Assembly (NCBI RefSeq): GCF_002109385.1
Contig: NZ_CP020814.1
Coordinates: 3,867,501 to 3,931,500, forward strand
Length of the DNA: 64,000 nucleotides
Direction: 5' to 3'
DNA from: Halalkalibacter krulwichiae
GTDB taxonomy: Bacteria; Bacillota; Bacilli; Bacillales; Bacillaceae_D
In this document: piece by piece, positions 44,890 to 53,957 of the stretch
Layout of the letters: each line of letters opens with the position of its first letter
Position numbering within the stretch: the stretch's first letter is position 1
The notes under the pieces: generated by a model
The model's input: only the letters and a program-made list of their open reading frames with translations
The model's database searches: none
Told to the model about the DNA's origin: nothing
Made by a program: the position numbers and the translations under genes

Positions 44890-45081
44890 ATGTATTTTGA
44901 ACATTTACTAGACATAGTCCTAGGCGAAAGAAAAATACTCGATATTATCGATTGTTCCATTTGTGGATTTGAAGAAATTTATTATCAACACCCAATCACA
45001 CACATACAAGTAGGCCGCGCCTGCTCTCATTGCAATTTTGTGCAAAAATTTGATTTCGATCACGAGGTAAAAAGTGAATAA
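44890..45081 (+). CDS. Small zinc-ribbon-like protein
   Basis: 63 residues with two CxxC pairs (CSICGFEEI and CSHCNF) 20-odd residues apart, the layout of a zinc ribbon. A GAGGTGATGAG ribosome site abuts the ATG. Unknown function; a small metal-stabilised adaptor is possible. Lies 90 bp after the diguanylate cyclase gene on the same strand. Confidence 0.6.
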   Translation: MYFEHLLDIVLGERKILDIIDCSICGFEEIYYQHPITHIQVGRACSHCNFVQKFDFDHEVKSE

Positions 45082-45090
45082 TGTATTTTA

Positions 45091-45130
45091 GGATGGCACA
45101 AGGTCAACAGGCTCATGTGTCATCTTTTTA
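45091..45130 (+). terminator. Terminator after the zinc-ribbon gene
   Basis: GATGGCACA pairs with TGTGTCATC (one wobble) and is followed by TTTTTATTT. Confidence 0.7.
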
Positions 45131-45162
45131 TTTGCATCCCCCCTTTTAGCTACAAGTAACGC

Positions 45163-45193
45163 AAAAAAGAGAGCACTATGAGCACTCTCTTTT
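45163..45193 (-). terminator. Terminator of the adenine deaminase operon
   Basis: AAAAGAGAG and CTCTCTTTT flank a short loop. On the minus strand it is followed by TTTTTTGCG. It is the first such structure after the adenine deaminase stop; 45195-45301 shows nothing else. Confidence 0.6.
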
Positions 45194-45301
45194 AGTCCAT
45201 AATATTTCTAGCAATCTACTGTCCAGATAGGCGCAATCCAATTATGGCACTTCCTATATACGTACCACTGGATCATCTTTATTAAAGGTGATGAGAATAA
45301 A

Positions 45302-47011
45302 TCAGCTTACAACTAAAGGCACAACCTCTCCTTCGTTGACGTTGATTAAACCGAAGTCGGTAATCTTTAACGCCGGGCTGACCGGTAGGGAGAGCGTGCT
45401 AATCGACATGATCGAATTGTAATGTTTGTAGCCAAGATCAGCCAGCGTTCGGCGGAGTTCTTCAACTTGCTGCGCTAACAATTCAAGCGGTTCCTCTGAT
45501 AAAATACCTCCGACAGGCAACTTTAACATTTGCAAAACTTTTCCTTCTGAAACGACACATATTCCGCCTTGATTCTTAATAACTGCATTGGCCGCAATCT
45601 CCATATCTCGTCCGTTTTGACCGAGCACGAGCAGGTTATGATTATCATGCGAATACGTTGTCGCAATGGCTCCATTTTTAATAATGTCCCCGCCAATTAA
45701 CCCATGGGCACGATTACCATTTTTTCCATACCGTTCAAAAGTAGCAATTAAACCATACTGACTTTGTTCCCAATTTACCTTTTGCTTGTTCACTTCCATT
45801 TCAGCAATGATTTCCTTTGTGAACGTCGATCCGTCCTGAACGACCATAACACGGCATGGATAGTACCCATCAGCTTTATCAGTCATGATCATGAAATCTT
45901 CTTTGCAAAGGGATGAGAGTTTCACACTTTCATAGAACGATGCCGGGAATTGTTTCGGTGTAACTTCTTGTTTGTAAGCGGACCGAGCATCGTACACTTC
46001 TTTGCCATTTTTAAATACTTGCTCAATTTTAAACGTATCTAACTCACTTAATAGCAAGAAGTCCGCCACTTTTCCGGGACCGATCACACCTCGGTCTAGC
46101 ATTTTCATTCTCCGTGAAGGTGTGTACGTACAAGCATAAATCGCTTGTTCTGCGCTCATTCCCATTTGAATCGCTTTTTTCGCAATGTGGTTTAAGTGTC
46201 CTCGCCTTTGTAGCGAGTCCGTCATGACATCATCTGTAATAAAGCAATAATGTTCAGCAACATCATGTTCTATCAAGTAATCAATCACTTCTTGTGACAT
46301 CGATTTTTCTTGTATTTCGATAAACATTCCAGCAGCAATTCGTGCTTCCATCCCTTCAATTGTTTGATGGGTATGATCGGAGTCGACTCCTTTATAGATC
46401 ATCTTGTGTAGATCTAAATCTAACAACTTCGGAACATGACCTTCAATTGTTAGTTGTGGATATTGTTCACGAATGTGATTCAGGATTTGATTTGTTTTAC
46501 AAGTTGGATCACTTATTACATCAACATAATTCATGATCTCGCCGAGGCAAATGATCTCACCAGTTTGCAACAATTTATCAATATCCTCAATCTCAATTGC
46601 GCCCCCAGTCGTTTCAAGCGACGTAGCTGGAACAGAACTAGGAATCGCATAGAACATATCGACAACGCAATCACGACTTGCCTTCATCATTTCGGTCACA
46701 CCTTTTATCCCGAAAACGTTTGCCATCTCATGAGGCTCAGGGACAATCGTTGTCACTCCATTTTGTATAAGGCCAAACGAAAACGTTTCAGGTGTAACCA
46801 TTGTACTTTCAATATGCAAATGAATATCAATTAGGCCCGGTACCATATACTTCCCTGTGCCGTCGATCACCTTACAAGCGTCAAATGTTTCTGCTCCGCG
46901 CTTGCCAATGTATAGAAACTTTCCATCAATCACAGCGACGTTTTCCGTTGTAAACCTTTTATAATAACTATTAAAAACTTGGACATTTTCAATTAGAATA
47001 TCCAATTTCAT
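45302..47011 (-). CDS. ade: Adenine deaminase
   Basis: Hydrolyses adenine to hypoxanthine and ammonia. 569 residues, amidohydrolase superfamily. It has an N-terminal composite-domain strand (ILIENVQVFNSYY), the metal-binding GLIDIHLHIESTMVTPE, HEMANVFG, the metal ligands in IEGHVPKLL and DSDHTH, and FITDDVMT, then ACTYTPSRRMKMLDRG. The ~170-residue C-terminal region unique to adenine deaminases contains TTYSHDNHNLLVLG. SD TAGGAG precedes the ATG. It is the last gene of the operon with the nucleoside hydrolase and ABC importer. Adenine freed from adenosine-type nucleosides would be its substrate. Confidence 0.93.
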   Translation of the reverse strand: MKLDILIENVQVFNSYYKRFTTENVAVIDGKFLYIGKRGAETFDACKVIDGTGKYMVPGLIDIHLHIESTMVTPETFSFGLIQNGVTTIVPEPHEMANVFGIKGVTEMMKASRDCVVDMFYAIPSSVPATSLETTGGAIEIEDIDKLLQTGEIICLGEIMNYVDVISDPTCKTNQILNHIREQYPQLTIEGHVPKLLDLDLHKMIYKGVDSDHTHQTIEGMEARIAAGMFIEIQEKSMSQEVIDYLIEHDVAEHYCFITDDVMTDSLQRRGHLNHIAKKAIQMGMSAEQAIYACTYTPSRRMKMLDRGVIGPGKVADFLLLSELDTFKIEQVFKNGKEVYDARSAYKQEVTPKQFPASFYESVKLSSLCKEDFMIMTDKADGYYPCRVMVVQDGSTFTKEIIAEMEVNKQKVNWEQSQYGLIATFERYGKNGNRAHGLIGGDIIKNGAIATTYSHDNHNLLVLGQNGRDMEIAANAVIKNQGGICVVSEGKVLQMLKLPVGGILSEEPLELLAQQVEELRRTLADLGYKHYNSIMSISTLSLPVSPALKITDFGLINVNEGEVVPLVVS

Positions 47012-47026
47012 CTAATCACTCCTATG

Positions 47027-48088
47027 CTACTGAACTAAGACGAGTTTTTCTTTTGGGAATGTTAAAAGCACACTGTGTCCGATATGATAAGGGTTCTCCG
47101 TTTCCTCGTTTACAGTGAACGTTCCTATCTTCGTCTCAACATCGTATTGATAGCTTCTGCCTAGGAACGTACAAACTCGAACGGTCCCTTCTAAGCTATT
47201 TAGACTCTCCACCTGTTCTTCTAAAGCTTGGATTTCAATATTATCTGGACGAATCGCTCCAATCAGACCCGTTTGATCAACACCCTCAGGAATTCTTTCC
47301 ACAAGGAAAGAATGACCGTCTAGCGACAGAGCGATTTCTTCTTTCTGGTCGTTACGGCTCTCAAAGTGGATGAAGTTTTTAAATCCGATAAAATCAGCAA
47401 CGAATTTCGTTTTAGGAAATTTATAAATCGTCGCAGGATCATCTAATTGCTCAATCAGTCCTTTATTCATAATCGCGACTTGATCAGAAATCGAAAAGCA
47501 CTCCTCCTGATCATGGGATACATAGACCGTAGTAATTCCAAGCTCTTGCTGAATTCTTCTAATTTCCACACGCATATTGACCCTCAAATTTGCGTCGAGG
47601 TTACTAAGAGGCTCATCAAATAACAATAAGTCTGGTTCAATAATTAACGCACGGGCAATCGCCACCCTCTGCCTTTGTCCACCTGACAGTTCTTGAGGAA
47701 AGCGTTTCTCAAATCCGCTCAAATTTACGACTTCAAGCATTTCAGCGACTCTTTTGTCAATCTCTCCCTTGGACATTTTTCGTAAACGTAATCCAAACGC
47801 AACATTTTCATAAACTGATAAATGTGGAAAGAGCGCATAGTTTTGAAAAACAAAACCAAAATTTCGTTTATTCACAGGTACTTTTGTGTAGTCCTTATCT
47901 TGAAAAAGAAACTTTCCCGCTCTCGCTTCCAAAAAGCCAGCTATCAAACGGAGTGTCGTCGTTTTCCCACACCCACTTGGACCGAGCAAAGAAATGAGTT
48001 GTCCTTTTTCAATATTAAGGTTGAAATCTTTTAGTATATCTTGTTTTTGATAGGCAACTGTAACGTTATTCAAGCTGAGCAATGCCAT
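47027..48088 (-). CDS. ABC importer ATPase, spermidine/putrescine (PotA) type
   Basis: 353 residues: Walker [11 protein letters not shown]-loop [10 protein letters not shown], signature [15 protein letters not shown], Walker [13 protein letters not shown], and the H-loop in [11 protein letters not shown]-terminal TOBE-type beta domain (about 240-353) includes IRPDNIEI. Powers the importer encoded by the two permease genes just upstream (14-bp gap). By sequence it belongs to the PotA/FbpC/ThiQ-like group, which handles polyamines, iron and other small solutes. In this operon the substrate is more likely a nucleoside or base. Confidence 0.9.
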   Translation of the reverse strand: MALLSLNNVTVAYQKQDILKDFNLNIEKGQLISLLGPSGCGKTTTLRLIAGFLEARAGKFLFQDKDYTKVPVNKRNFGFVFQNYALFPHLSVYENVAFGLRLRKMSKGEIDKRVAEMLEVVNLSGFEKRFPQELSGGQRQRVAIARALIIEPDLLLFDEPLSNLDANLRVNMRVEIRRIQQELGITTVYVSHDQEECFSISDQVAIMNKGLIEQLDDPATIYKFPKTKFVADFIGFKNFIHFESRNDQKEEIALSLDGHSFLVERIPEGVDQTGLIGAIRPDNIEIQALEEQVESLNSLEGTVRVCTFLGRSYQYDVETKIGTFTVNEETENPYHIGHSVLLTFPKEKLVLVQ

Positions 48089-48102
48089 AAATCATGCCTC
48101 CG

Positions 48103-48891
48103 TTATCGTTTTGTAAAGTAAGATAAGCCTAATAACCGTTCAATTAAAAACATTAAAATAGCTGTTAAAATCATAAGTAGAACAGAAATAGAGGCAATCG
48201 TCGGATCAAAATAATATTGAACGTACGTTAACATTTGAATCGGTAACGTACTAATTCCTGGACCTGTCATAAACACCGAAATATCAACGTTATTAAAAGA
48301 TTCCAAGAATGCAATAATGACAGCAGCAATGATCCCTGTTTTTATATTCGGCAATACGACTTTAAAAAAGGTTTCGAGTCTTCCTGCCCCAAGGCTTAAC
48401 GCGGCTTCTTCAATGGAAAAATCAAAGTTAGATAAGCTTGAAGAAATGACGCGAATCACAAATGGAAGCATAATAATCGTGTGACCAATAAATAACCCCG
48501 CATAAATAGGAAGCTGGTATGTTACGATAATGTATTTAAGCAATGTAAAACCAAGCACAATTCCAGGAATTAATATCGGCGATAAAAATACTGCATTAAC
48601 GATCTCCTTCCCGCGAAAGTCCGCACGACTTAACGCATAGGCTGCTGGAATCCCTAGTACTAGAGCAAGTAAATTACCAGCAAGTGAAACGAGAATCGAA
48701 ATTTTAAATGTCTCTAAAAACATTTGTACTTCAAAAATATTGAGATACCATTTAAATGAAAATCCTTCTGGAGGGAATTTCAACACATTCCCAGGTTCAA
48801 AAGAAGTAACCGAAATGATAACTAGAGGCCCTAATAAAAATGTGAAAACGAAAAGCGTAAACAGGGCCAGTATTTTATTTTTCTCCTGCAT
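48103..48891 (-). CDS. ABC importer permease, PotC type
   Basis: 262 residues, six membrane helices, with the ATPase-docking EAA loop (EEAALSLGAGRLETFFKVVLP). N-terminal region LLGPLVIISVTSFEPG and NAVFLSPILIPGIVLGF are typical of the PotC/YdcV group. Seven bases separate its start from the upstream permease stop; SD AAAGGGG lies inside that gene's end. Partner of the next permease in the heterodimeric channel. Confidence 0.9.
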   Translation of the reverse strand: MQEKNKILALFTLFVFTFLLGPLVIISVTSFEPGNVLKFPPEGFSFKWYLNIFEVQMFLETFKISILVSLAGNLLALVLGIPAAYALSRADFRGKEIVNAVFLSPILIPGIVLGFTLLKYIIVTYQLPIYAGLFIGHTIIMLPFVIRVISSSLSNFDFSIEEAALSLGAGRLETFFKVVLPNIKTGIIAAVIIAFLESFNNVDISVFMTGPGISTLPIQMLTYVQYYFDPTIASISVLLMILTAILMFLIERLLGLSYFTKR

Positions 48892-48898
48892 ACACTTT

Positions 48899-49720
48899 CT
48901 ACCCCTTTGGATTCAGCTTTTTAGCTGCTTTATTCATTAATGTAATGATGGCAAATGTCACGACAATCATGATCGTCGCAATAATCGACGCTAAATACCA
49001 ATCATTCAATGTGATGGCATTTTGATATAAAAACGTTGAAATGACTCGTTGTTTCCCACCTAGTAGAGCAGGAGTTGTATATGCGGTAAAGCTACCGACA
49101 AATACTAAAATACTTCCAATCATAAGCCCTGGTACACAGAGCGGCAAAACAACCTTCCGAAATGCTTCGACCTTTGACGCCCCTAAACTTTCCGCTGCCC
49201 TAAGCAAATCGTGATCGATATTTTCTAGCACACCGACTAACGTAATAATAATTAGTGGCAAAAACAGATGAATCAAACCAATCATCACAGCAGTCGGACT
49301 ATACAAAATCTCAAGCGGCTCCTGTCGTAAGCCGATTGATAATAAAATATTGTTTAACAAGCCATTTTTACCCAAAATCACCATCCAGCTGAACGACCTT
49401 ACAACCGGACTTGTCAATAATGGGAAAATGGTTAATAACAACAGAATGACTTTTTTTCGCGGACCTAATTTAGATATATAATAGGCAGCTGGAAATCCTA
49501 AGATAATACAAGCAACCGTTGTGACTAAACTAACTTGTAATGTCGTAAATAGAATACTCCGAAAATAATCATCGGTAAAAAATTGCAAGTAGCCCTGGAA
49601 TGAGAAGCCCCCTTCTGGAACGAAGGTTGAGCCAATCGTTAAAGCAATAGGAATAATCATAAAAATTGTTAAAAATAATAGACCGGGTAAAATAAGCAAA
49701 TAAAGAGTTCTTTTTTTCAT
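48899..49720 (-). CDS. ABC importer permease, PotB type
   Basis: 273 residues, six membrane helices. N-terminal LLILPGLLFLTIFMIIPIAL, the EAA loop RAAESLGASKVEAFRKVVLP and the late YTTPALLGG match the PotB group. SD AGAGG precedes the ATG. Forms the transmembrane dimer with the PotC-type permease. A small hairpin at 49766-49784 separates it from the nucleoside hydrolase gene upstream. Confidence 0.9.
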   Translation of the reverse strand: MKKRTLYLLILPGLLFLTIFMIIPIALTIGSTFVPEGGFSFQGYLQFFTDDYFRSILFTTLQVSLVTTVACIILGFPAAYYISKLGPRKKVILLLLTIFPLLTSPVVRSFSWMVILGKNGLLNNILLSIGLRQEPLEILYSPTAVMIGLIHLFLPLIIITLVGVLENIDHDLLRAAESLGASKVEAFRKVVLPLCVPGLMIGSILVFVGSFTAYTTPALLGGKQRVISTFLYQNAITLNDWYLASIIATIMIVVTFAIITLMNKAAKKLNPKG

Positions 49721-49765
49721 TGTAAAAACCTCTGTTCTTGGTTTGCCTTAAGCTTATTGGAAGCC

Positions 49766-49784
49766 GCCGCTATAAAGCAGCGGC
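49766..49784 (-). other. Intercistronic hairpin inside the nucleoside operon
   Basis: GCCGCT and AGCGGC form a 6-bp GC stem with a 7-base loop in the 69-bp gap between two operon genes. No T-run, so it is more likely an mRNA stability or processing element than a terminator. Confidence 0.5.
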
Positions 49785-49789
49785 CTTCT

Positions 49790-50725
49790 TTAAGCGTTTA
49801 ATGTTTCAATAAAAAGGTTCAAAAACGCTTCTGAATCTACATCTACACACACTTGGACATTCGCTTTCTTTTGCAAGCGGTTTTGAAAGTCACAAACCGT
49901 CTGTCCGTCACATAGCTCACTATTTGCTTCAACATCAACATAATAAGCATTCGTTTCAACAATTTGTTTGTTTAATGCTACACCCACAGCCAATGGGTCA
50001 TGGAGCGCACACGCCATCACACCGTTTCGTTCAAAGTAGCGTTTCGTATAGTCCGCCGTACTCGCTTGAACATACTCTCTCAGCTTTGGATCCAAAATCC
50101 TATCGACATGCGCAGCATTTAATAGAGCTTTTCTAGTGACATCTAATCCGACTAACGTTAACCTAGGAATTCCTGCTTTCATGACGGCTTTTGCCGCTTC
50201 TGGATCGACGTACATGTTGTACTCAGCCGTTGGCGTCACATTGCCAACCCCTTTTACTACACCACCCATGAAAATGACTTCTTTCACCTCATTAACGAGC
50301 TTCGGATATCTTTCAATTGCTAATGCAAGATTGGTTAGCGGACCTGTCATAACGAGTGTGACTTCGTTAGGGTAGGCCTGCACTTGCTCAATAATAAAAT
50401 CGGGAGCAAAGCCTTCAGTCACTTCTTTTGTCACCTTCATATTTAGAAGCGCACCGCCTAATCCATCATTCCCATGGATCCTATGTTCAAAGAACGCCTC
50501 TCGCTTCAGCGGTTGATCGGCACCTTTAATAACAGGGATTTCTCGATCTACCTGTAGAAGCTCGAGGATTTTACATGTATTAGTCGTCGCGGTTTCTAGT
50601 GACACATTGCCGTTTGTAGTCGTAATTCCTAGTATGTCAAACTGACGACTTTTCACAGCGAGAATAATGCCTAAAGCATCATCGACACCTGTATCGACAT
50701 CAAGGATTAGCTTCCTATTAGTCAT
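49790..50725 (-). CDS. Ribonucleoside hydrolase (inosine/uridine-preferring family)
   Basis: Cleaves the N-glycosidic bond of ribonucleosides to base and ribose. About 311 residues, cytoplasmic. The calcium-binding DVDTGVDDALG stands at the N-terminus, then TTTNGNVSLETATTN, HGNDGLGG, VTLVMTGPLTNLALAIERYP, FMGGVVKGVGNVTPTAEYNMYVDPEAA and HDPLAVGVAL. The frame can begin at a GTG three bases earlier, but the ATG at 50725 is better spaced from AGAGGGGGAG. It sits between the binding-protein gene and the permeases, so imported nucleosides would be split at once. Its purine product could feed the adenine deaminase. Confidence 0.92.
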   Translation of the reverse strand: MTNRKLILDVDTGVDDALGIILAVKSRQFDILGITTTNGNVSLETATTNTCKILELLQVDREIPVIKGADQPLKREAFFEHRIHGNDGLGGALLNMKVTKEVTEGFAPDFIIEQVQAYPNEVTLVMTGPLTNLALAIERYPKLVNEVKEVIFMGGVVKGVGNVTPTAEYNMYVDPEAAKAVMKAGIPRLTLVGLDVTRKALLNAAHVDRILDPKLREYVQASTADYTKRYFERNGVMACALHDPLAVGVALNKQIVETNAYYVDVEANSELCDGQTVCDFQNRLQKKANVQVCVDVDSEAFLNLFIETLNA

Positions 50726-50740
50726 CACGCTCCCCCTCTC

Positions 50741-51787
50741 TTACTTCGTGAGTTCACGATTCCAGCGATCAATCCAAGTATCATTGTTTTCATTAACAAA
50801 TTCCATATCGAGTAAAATTAAGCTTTCTACTACATCAGCACCATATGTTAATCCAGCTGCTTCTTCCTCTGTTAAATCAAGCGTTGTATTAACTGGAGAA
50901 TCAATTTTAGAAATAGCCGCTGCCTCTTGAACTTCCTTGCTTAAATGCCAGTTGATGAACTTCTCAGCTAACTCTTTATTCTCAGTCCCCTTGACAATAT
51001 TGACTGTATTTATAACCGCATATCCTCCTTCTTCAGGAGAAACAAATTTTGCCTCTTCTACAGAATCTTGCACTTGCGAGAAAAACATTTCCATAATCGG
51101 ACCTGCAGCTATTTCTCCTTGGACAAACATATTAACGAATTCAGACGTTCCCCCGTACTCTGTCACGACGTTCGGATTCAACTCTACCAACTTTTCAAAG
51201 GCTGCATCTTCATTAAATGTTGGCTCACCAGCTACTCTTGAAGCGACATCTAAGAACATTGGACCAGATGTTGTCGTAATTCCTGGAATCGTAATATTTC
51301 TAGCTAATTCTGAATTCCACAAATCAGCCCATGAGCTAATCTCAAGATCAGTTGCTGCTGGATTGTAAGCAATCCCAAACTGAGCAACCGTATAAGCCGG
51401 TCCATACTCTGCTCCAAGCGGCGCTTTTGCCATTTCATATATTTCATCAATATTAGGGATATTTGAGTGATCGATCGTTTCAAACAAACCTGCTTCAATT
51501 CCTTGCTGTGCATAATAATCAGATAAATAAATGACATCTACTTTTGAACTTCCTTGCTCAATGCGACTTAAACGCTCGGCATTGTTCCCTGTATCTAGAA
51601 CAATTTTGACATTGTGCTCTTCTTCAAACGGCGCATATACTTCACTTCGGAAAAAGTCCTCTGCAAATCCCCATGTAGAAACGACTAATTCCGTCGGAGC
51701 TTCTTCACTTGCTGAGTTGCTTCCCCCACAAGCAGTTAATCCTAAAAGAAAACCAACCAATCCTAAACTCAACATTACTTTTTTCAT
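50741..51787 (-). CDS. ABC importer substrate-binding lipoprotein
   Basis: 348 residues with a lipoprotein signal (MKKVMLSLGLVGFLLGLTAC, lipobox LTAC) and a periplasmic-binding-protein type 2 fold of the PotD/spermidine group (LVVSTWGFAEDFFRSEVYAPF, VDVIYLSDYY, AGPIMEMFFSQ, AEKFINWHLSKEVQ). Two consecutive ATGs follow AGGAGGG; the second (51787) has better spacing. The frame is open further upstream but without a ribosome site. First gene of the operon. It decides the importer's specificity, which is inferred from the two nucleoside/purine enzymes in the operon and not from its own sequence. Confidence 0.9.
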   Translation of the reverse strand: MKKVMLSLGLVGFLLGLTACGGSNSASEEAPTELVVSTWGFAEDFFRSEVYAPFEEEHNVKIVLDTGNNAERLSRIEQGSSKVDVIYLSDYYAQQGIEAGLFETIDHSNIPNIDEIYEMAKAPLGAEYGPAYTVAQFGIAYNPAATDLEISSWADLWNSELARNITIPGITTTSGPMFLDVASRVAGEPTFNEDAAFEKLVELNPNVVTEYGGTSEFVNMFVQGEIAAGPIMEMFFSQVQDSVEEAKFVSPEEGGYAVINTVNIVKGTENKELAEKFINWHLSKEVQEAAAISKIDSPVNTTLDLTEEEAAGLTYGADVVESLILLDMEFVNENNDTWIDRWNRELTK

Positions 51788-51820
51788 CATTTTCCCTCCT
51801 GAATACTTAAGAATAATATC

Positions 51821-51852
51821 TGTTCGATATGTGTCAGTGATACATACGAACA
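51821..51852. promoter_or_regulatory. Candidate operator: inverted CGAACA repeat before the nucleoside operon
   Basis: TGTTCGATATGT and ACATACGAACA form an inverted repeat with a ten-base centre, about 35-65 bases before the binding-protein gene start. Both arms contain CGAAC, the core of the Bacillus PurR box. However, flanking bases and spacing (20 bases between cores) do not match the reported operator closely. Confidence 0.4.
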
Positions 51853-51867
51853 ATGTTTTATAAAAAG

Positions 51868-51924
51868 AAAAAGATGACTCTAAATAGAATGATCAAAAAA
51901 ATCACCCTATAGAATCATCTTTTC
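51868..51924 (-). terminator. Terminator between the DUF2294-type gene and the nucleoside operon
   Basis: On the minus strand AAAGATGATTCTATAG pairs imperfectly with CTATTTAGAGTCATCTTT (one bulge), with an inner stem around seven T's, then a TTTTTCTTTTTAT tract. It ends the upstream gene. An alternative pairing, TTATCTTT with AAAGATGA (51915-51942), could compete with its 5' arm. Confidence 0.7.
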
Positions 51925-52007
51925 TCTGTAAACAAAGATAAGAGGTATCCACATCTAAACATAATGGTTTTCTTTTCAGAATCGATCCAAAAAGAAACTC
52001 CCTCTAT

Positions 52008-52358
52008 TTAATTAACTAAAACAATATTGGTAAACGCACGCTGCGTTGCTCCGTCGTAATCACGCAACACCGCTTCTATCGGCAAATTCAATTCTTGTTC
52101 TAACTTTTCTTTTAATTTCCTTTTATACAGTAATGACAATTTGAAATCAACTTCCAACTTCAAGCCAGGGTCTTCTCCCTCCAGAGCGGCTGAGCGCGGT
52201 GAACGGCGATGTTTAGCTTGAAAGGTGATGATATTTTGGTCAATGGACACCTTTAATAAAGTTGTCCCAGAACCAAACAATTCCTTTGACACCTCATTAT
52301 AAATATGGGCAAGTACCTTCTTATTTTGACTAGTATCAATTTGGATTATAGCAATCAC
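52008..52358 (-). CDS. DUF2294-like protein
   Basis: 116 residues, soluble. The order and spacing of the core (KELFGSGTTLLKVSIDQNIITF near residues 25-45, a Leu/Lys-rich helix KRKLKEKLEQELNLPIEAVLRDYD, and a final beta strand ending IVLVN) resemble the DUF2294 family of small bacterial proteins of unknown function. The start is a GTG overlapping a TGGTGGGTG ribosome site, which is unusual, and no ATG is available. Monocistronic. Confidence 0.6.
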   Translation of the reverse strand: MIAIIQIDTSQNKKVLAHIYNEVSKELFGSGTTLLKVSIDQNIITFQAKHRRSPRSAALEGEDPGLKLEVDFKLSLLYKRKLKEKLEQELNLPIEAVLRDYDGATQRAFTNIVLVN

Positions 52359-52678
52359 CCACCAAACAAAATGTTAAGTTAAGGTTATTATACAAAAGAA
52401 GAACTAGATAATCAATAGCATCGTTCGGATTTTTTGATATTATTTCAAGTTTCCAACTCAATCTGTCAGGTTTTTTAACAAAATACGTAAATTAAATTTA
52501 ATTCACCCAAAAATTATCGGGATTTGCGCTTTTCACAGAATATTTTTACGTATTCAAGTTAGTGAAACCACCAAAAAGGGCCAGCTCCATTTCTAAAGTT
52601 GCTATAACGGACATCTTTTCGTTTGCCTTACATATATTTGATATGGCCAGTCCAATTACTACTAAAAGGAGATCTACG
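52359..52678. other. Intergenic region between divergent genes
   Basis: An A/T-rich 320-bp stretch between the DUF2294-like gene (minus) and the SulP gene (plus). It must hold both promoters, but no convincing -35/-10 pair could be picked. An in-frame ATG at 52562 extends the SulP frame without a ribosome site. Nothing else is seen. Confidence 0.4.
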
Positions 52679-53944
52679 ATGCTTTTCAAAATGATGCCTG
52701 GTTTAGAACGACTTATCCAGTACAACAAAACACATTTCTTTCGCGATCTGACAGCGGGAATCATCGTGGCGGTCCTCTTTATTCCTCAAAGTATGGCTTA
52801 TGCGACCGTTGCTGGAGTTCCGCTAGTCATTGGTCTTTATGCTGCGACTTTGCCGCTAATCGTCTATGCCCTTTTCGGCAGCTCTAAGCATTTATCCGTC
52901 GGTCCTGTTTCAATCGTTTCTCTATTAGCTTTTTCTGGGATCGCTAGTATTGCTCAACCGAACTCCGCAGATTTCCTTGAATTGATTTTGCTTCTTGGCT
53001 TTATGGTTGGGGTCATTCATTTGCTTTTGGGCCTTCTTAAAACAGGATTTATTTTTAATTATATTTCTCCTACTGTCATCACAGGCTTCATCTCTGCTTG
53101 TGCGATCATCATCGCTCTAAATCAAGTGAAGTCGCTGCTTGGTATTTCATTGCCGCCATATCACGATGTCTTCAGCTACACGGTGACAATCATTCACGAA
53201 GCAGCGACAGCCCACCCGGATACGGTTCTACTCGGTGTCGGTAGTCTCATTTTCTTACTTATGTTCAAAAAAGTGAACCCTATCCTCGGACCACTATTCG
53301 TCATTGTCCTTTCGATTCTGATCGTTCCGCGGTTTGGATTTGACGAGCGCGGCGTCGAACTTGTCGGTGTTATTCCTAGTGGGCTGCCTCAGTTTCAGCT
53401 CCACATTCCAAACGTTGAAACAATTCAATTGTTGCTTCCTCTTGCCCTTATGATTGCCTTTATCTCCTTTCTTGAATCGTTCGCAGTCGCTAAAACGATT
53501 GCCGCAAAAGAAAAGGATACGATCAGACCAAATCAAGAGCTTGTCGGACTCGGACTTGCGAACATTTCTAGTTCGTTTGTCGGGGCAATTCCAGTAGCAG
53601 GAGCTCTTTCACGAACAGCGGTTAATTACGAATCCGGTGCAAAAACAAACCTATCTCTACTAATTACAGCAGGCTTCGTTTTAGTAACCTTGCTGTATCT
53701 CACTCCACTCTTTTATTATTTACCAAAAGCAACACTTGCGGCGATTATCATCCTTGCCGTCTCAAGCTTAATCCAACTAAAGCATGTTCCAACACTCTTT
53801 CGACATTCACCGCTAGATGCGATAATCTTACTCTCTACCTTTCTCGCAACTTTAGTAGTTGATATTTTCATAGGCTTGTTGACGGGCATTTTCATTTCCA
53901 TCGTATTCGCTGCGATTCGTCGGATGTTTTTGCAACATGCGTGA
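52679..53944 (+). CDS. SulP family anion permease lacking the STAS domain
   Basis: 421 residues, about twelve hydrophobic segments. Family hallmarks are DLTAGIIVAVLFIPQSMAYA near the N-terminus, LYAATLPLIVYALFGSSKHLSVGPVSIVSL, NQELVGLGLANISSSFVGAIPVAGALSRTAVN and VVDIFIGLLTGIFISIVFA. The chain ends just after the last membrane segment (IRRMFLQHA), where most SulP proteins continue into a ~120-residue cytoplasmic STAS domain. No STAS-like frame follows; the mph stop lies 14 bases on. The ATG at 52679 follows AAAGGAG by seven bases, so the upstream in-frame ATG is rejected. Transports sulfate, bicarbonate or a similar anion; sodium-bicarbonate uptake is possible, unproven. Confidence 0.88.
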   Translation: MLFKMMPGLERLIQYNKTHFFRDLTAGIIVAVLFIPQSMAYATVAGVPLVIGLYAATLPLIVYALFGSSKHLSVGPVSIVSLLAFSGIASIAQPNSADFLELILLLGFMVGVIHLLLGLLKTGFIFNYISPTVITGFISACAIIIALNQVKSLLGISLPPYHDVFSYTVTIIHEAATAHPDTVLLGVGSLIFLLMFKKVNPILGPLFVIVLSILIVPRFGFDERGVELVGVIPSGLPQFQLHIPNVETIQLLLPLALMIAFISFLESFAVAKTIAAKEKDTIRPNQELVGLGLANISSSFVGAIPVAGALSRTAVNYESGAKTNLSLLITAGFVLVTLLYLTPLFYYLPKATLAAIIILAVSSLIQLKHVPTLFRHSPLDAIILLSTFLATLVVDIFIGLLTGIFISIVFAAIRRMFLQHA

Positions 53945-53957
53945 GGGGGGGCTAGCC

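Noticed and set aside
51860-52000. Purine riboswitch before the nucleoside operon
   Set aside because: The conserved purine aptamer core could not be found on the minus strand; only a terminator hairpin is present.
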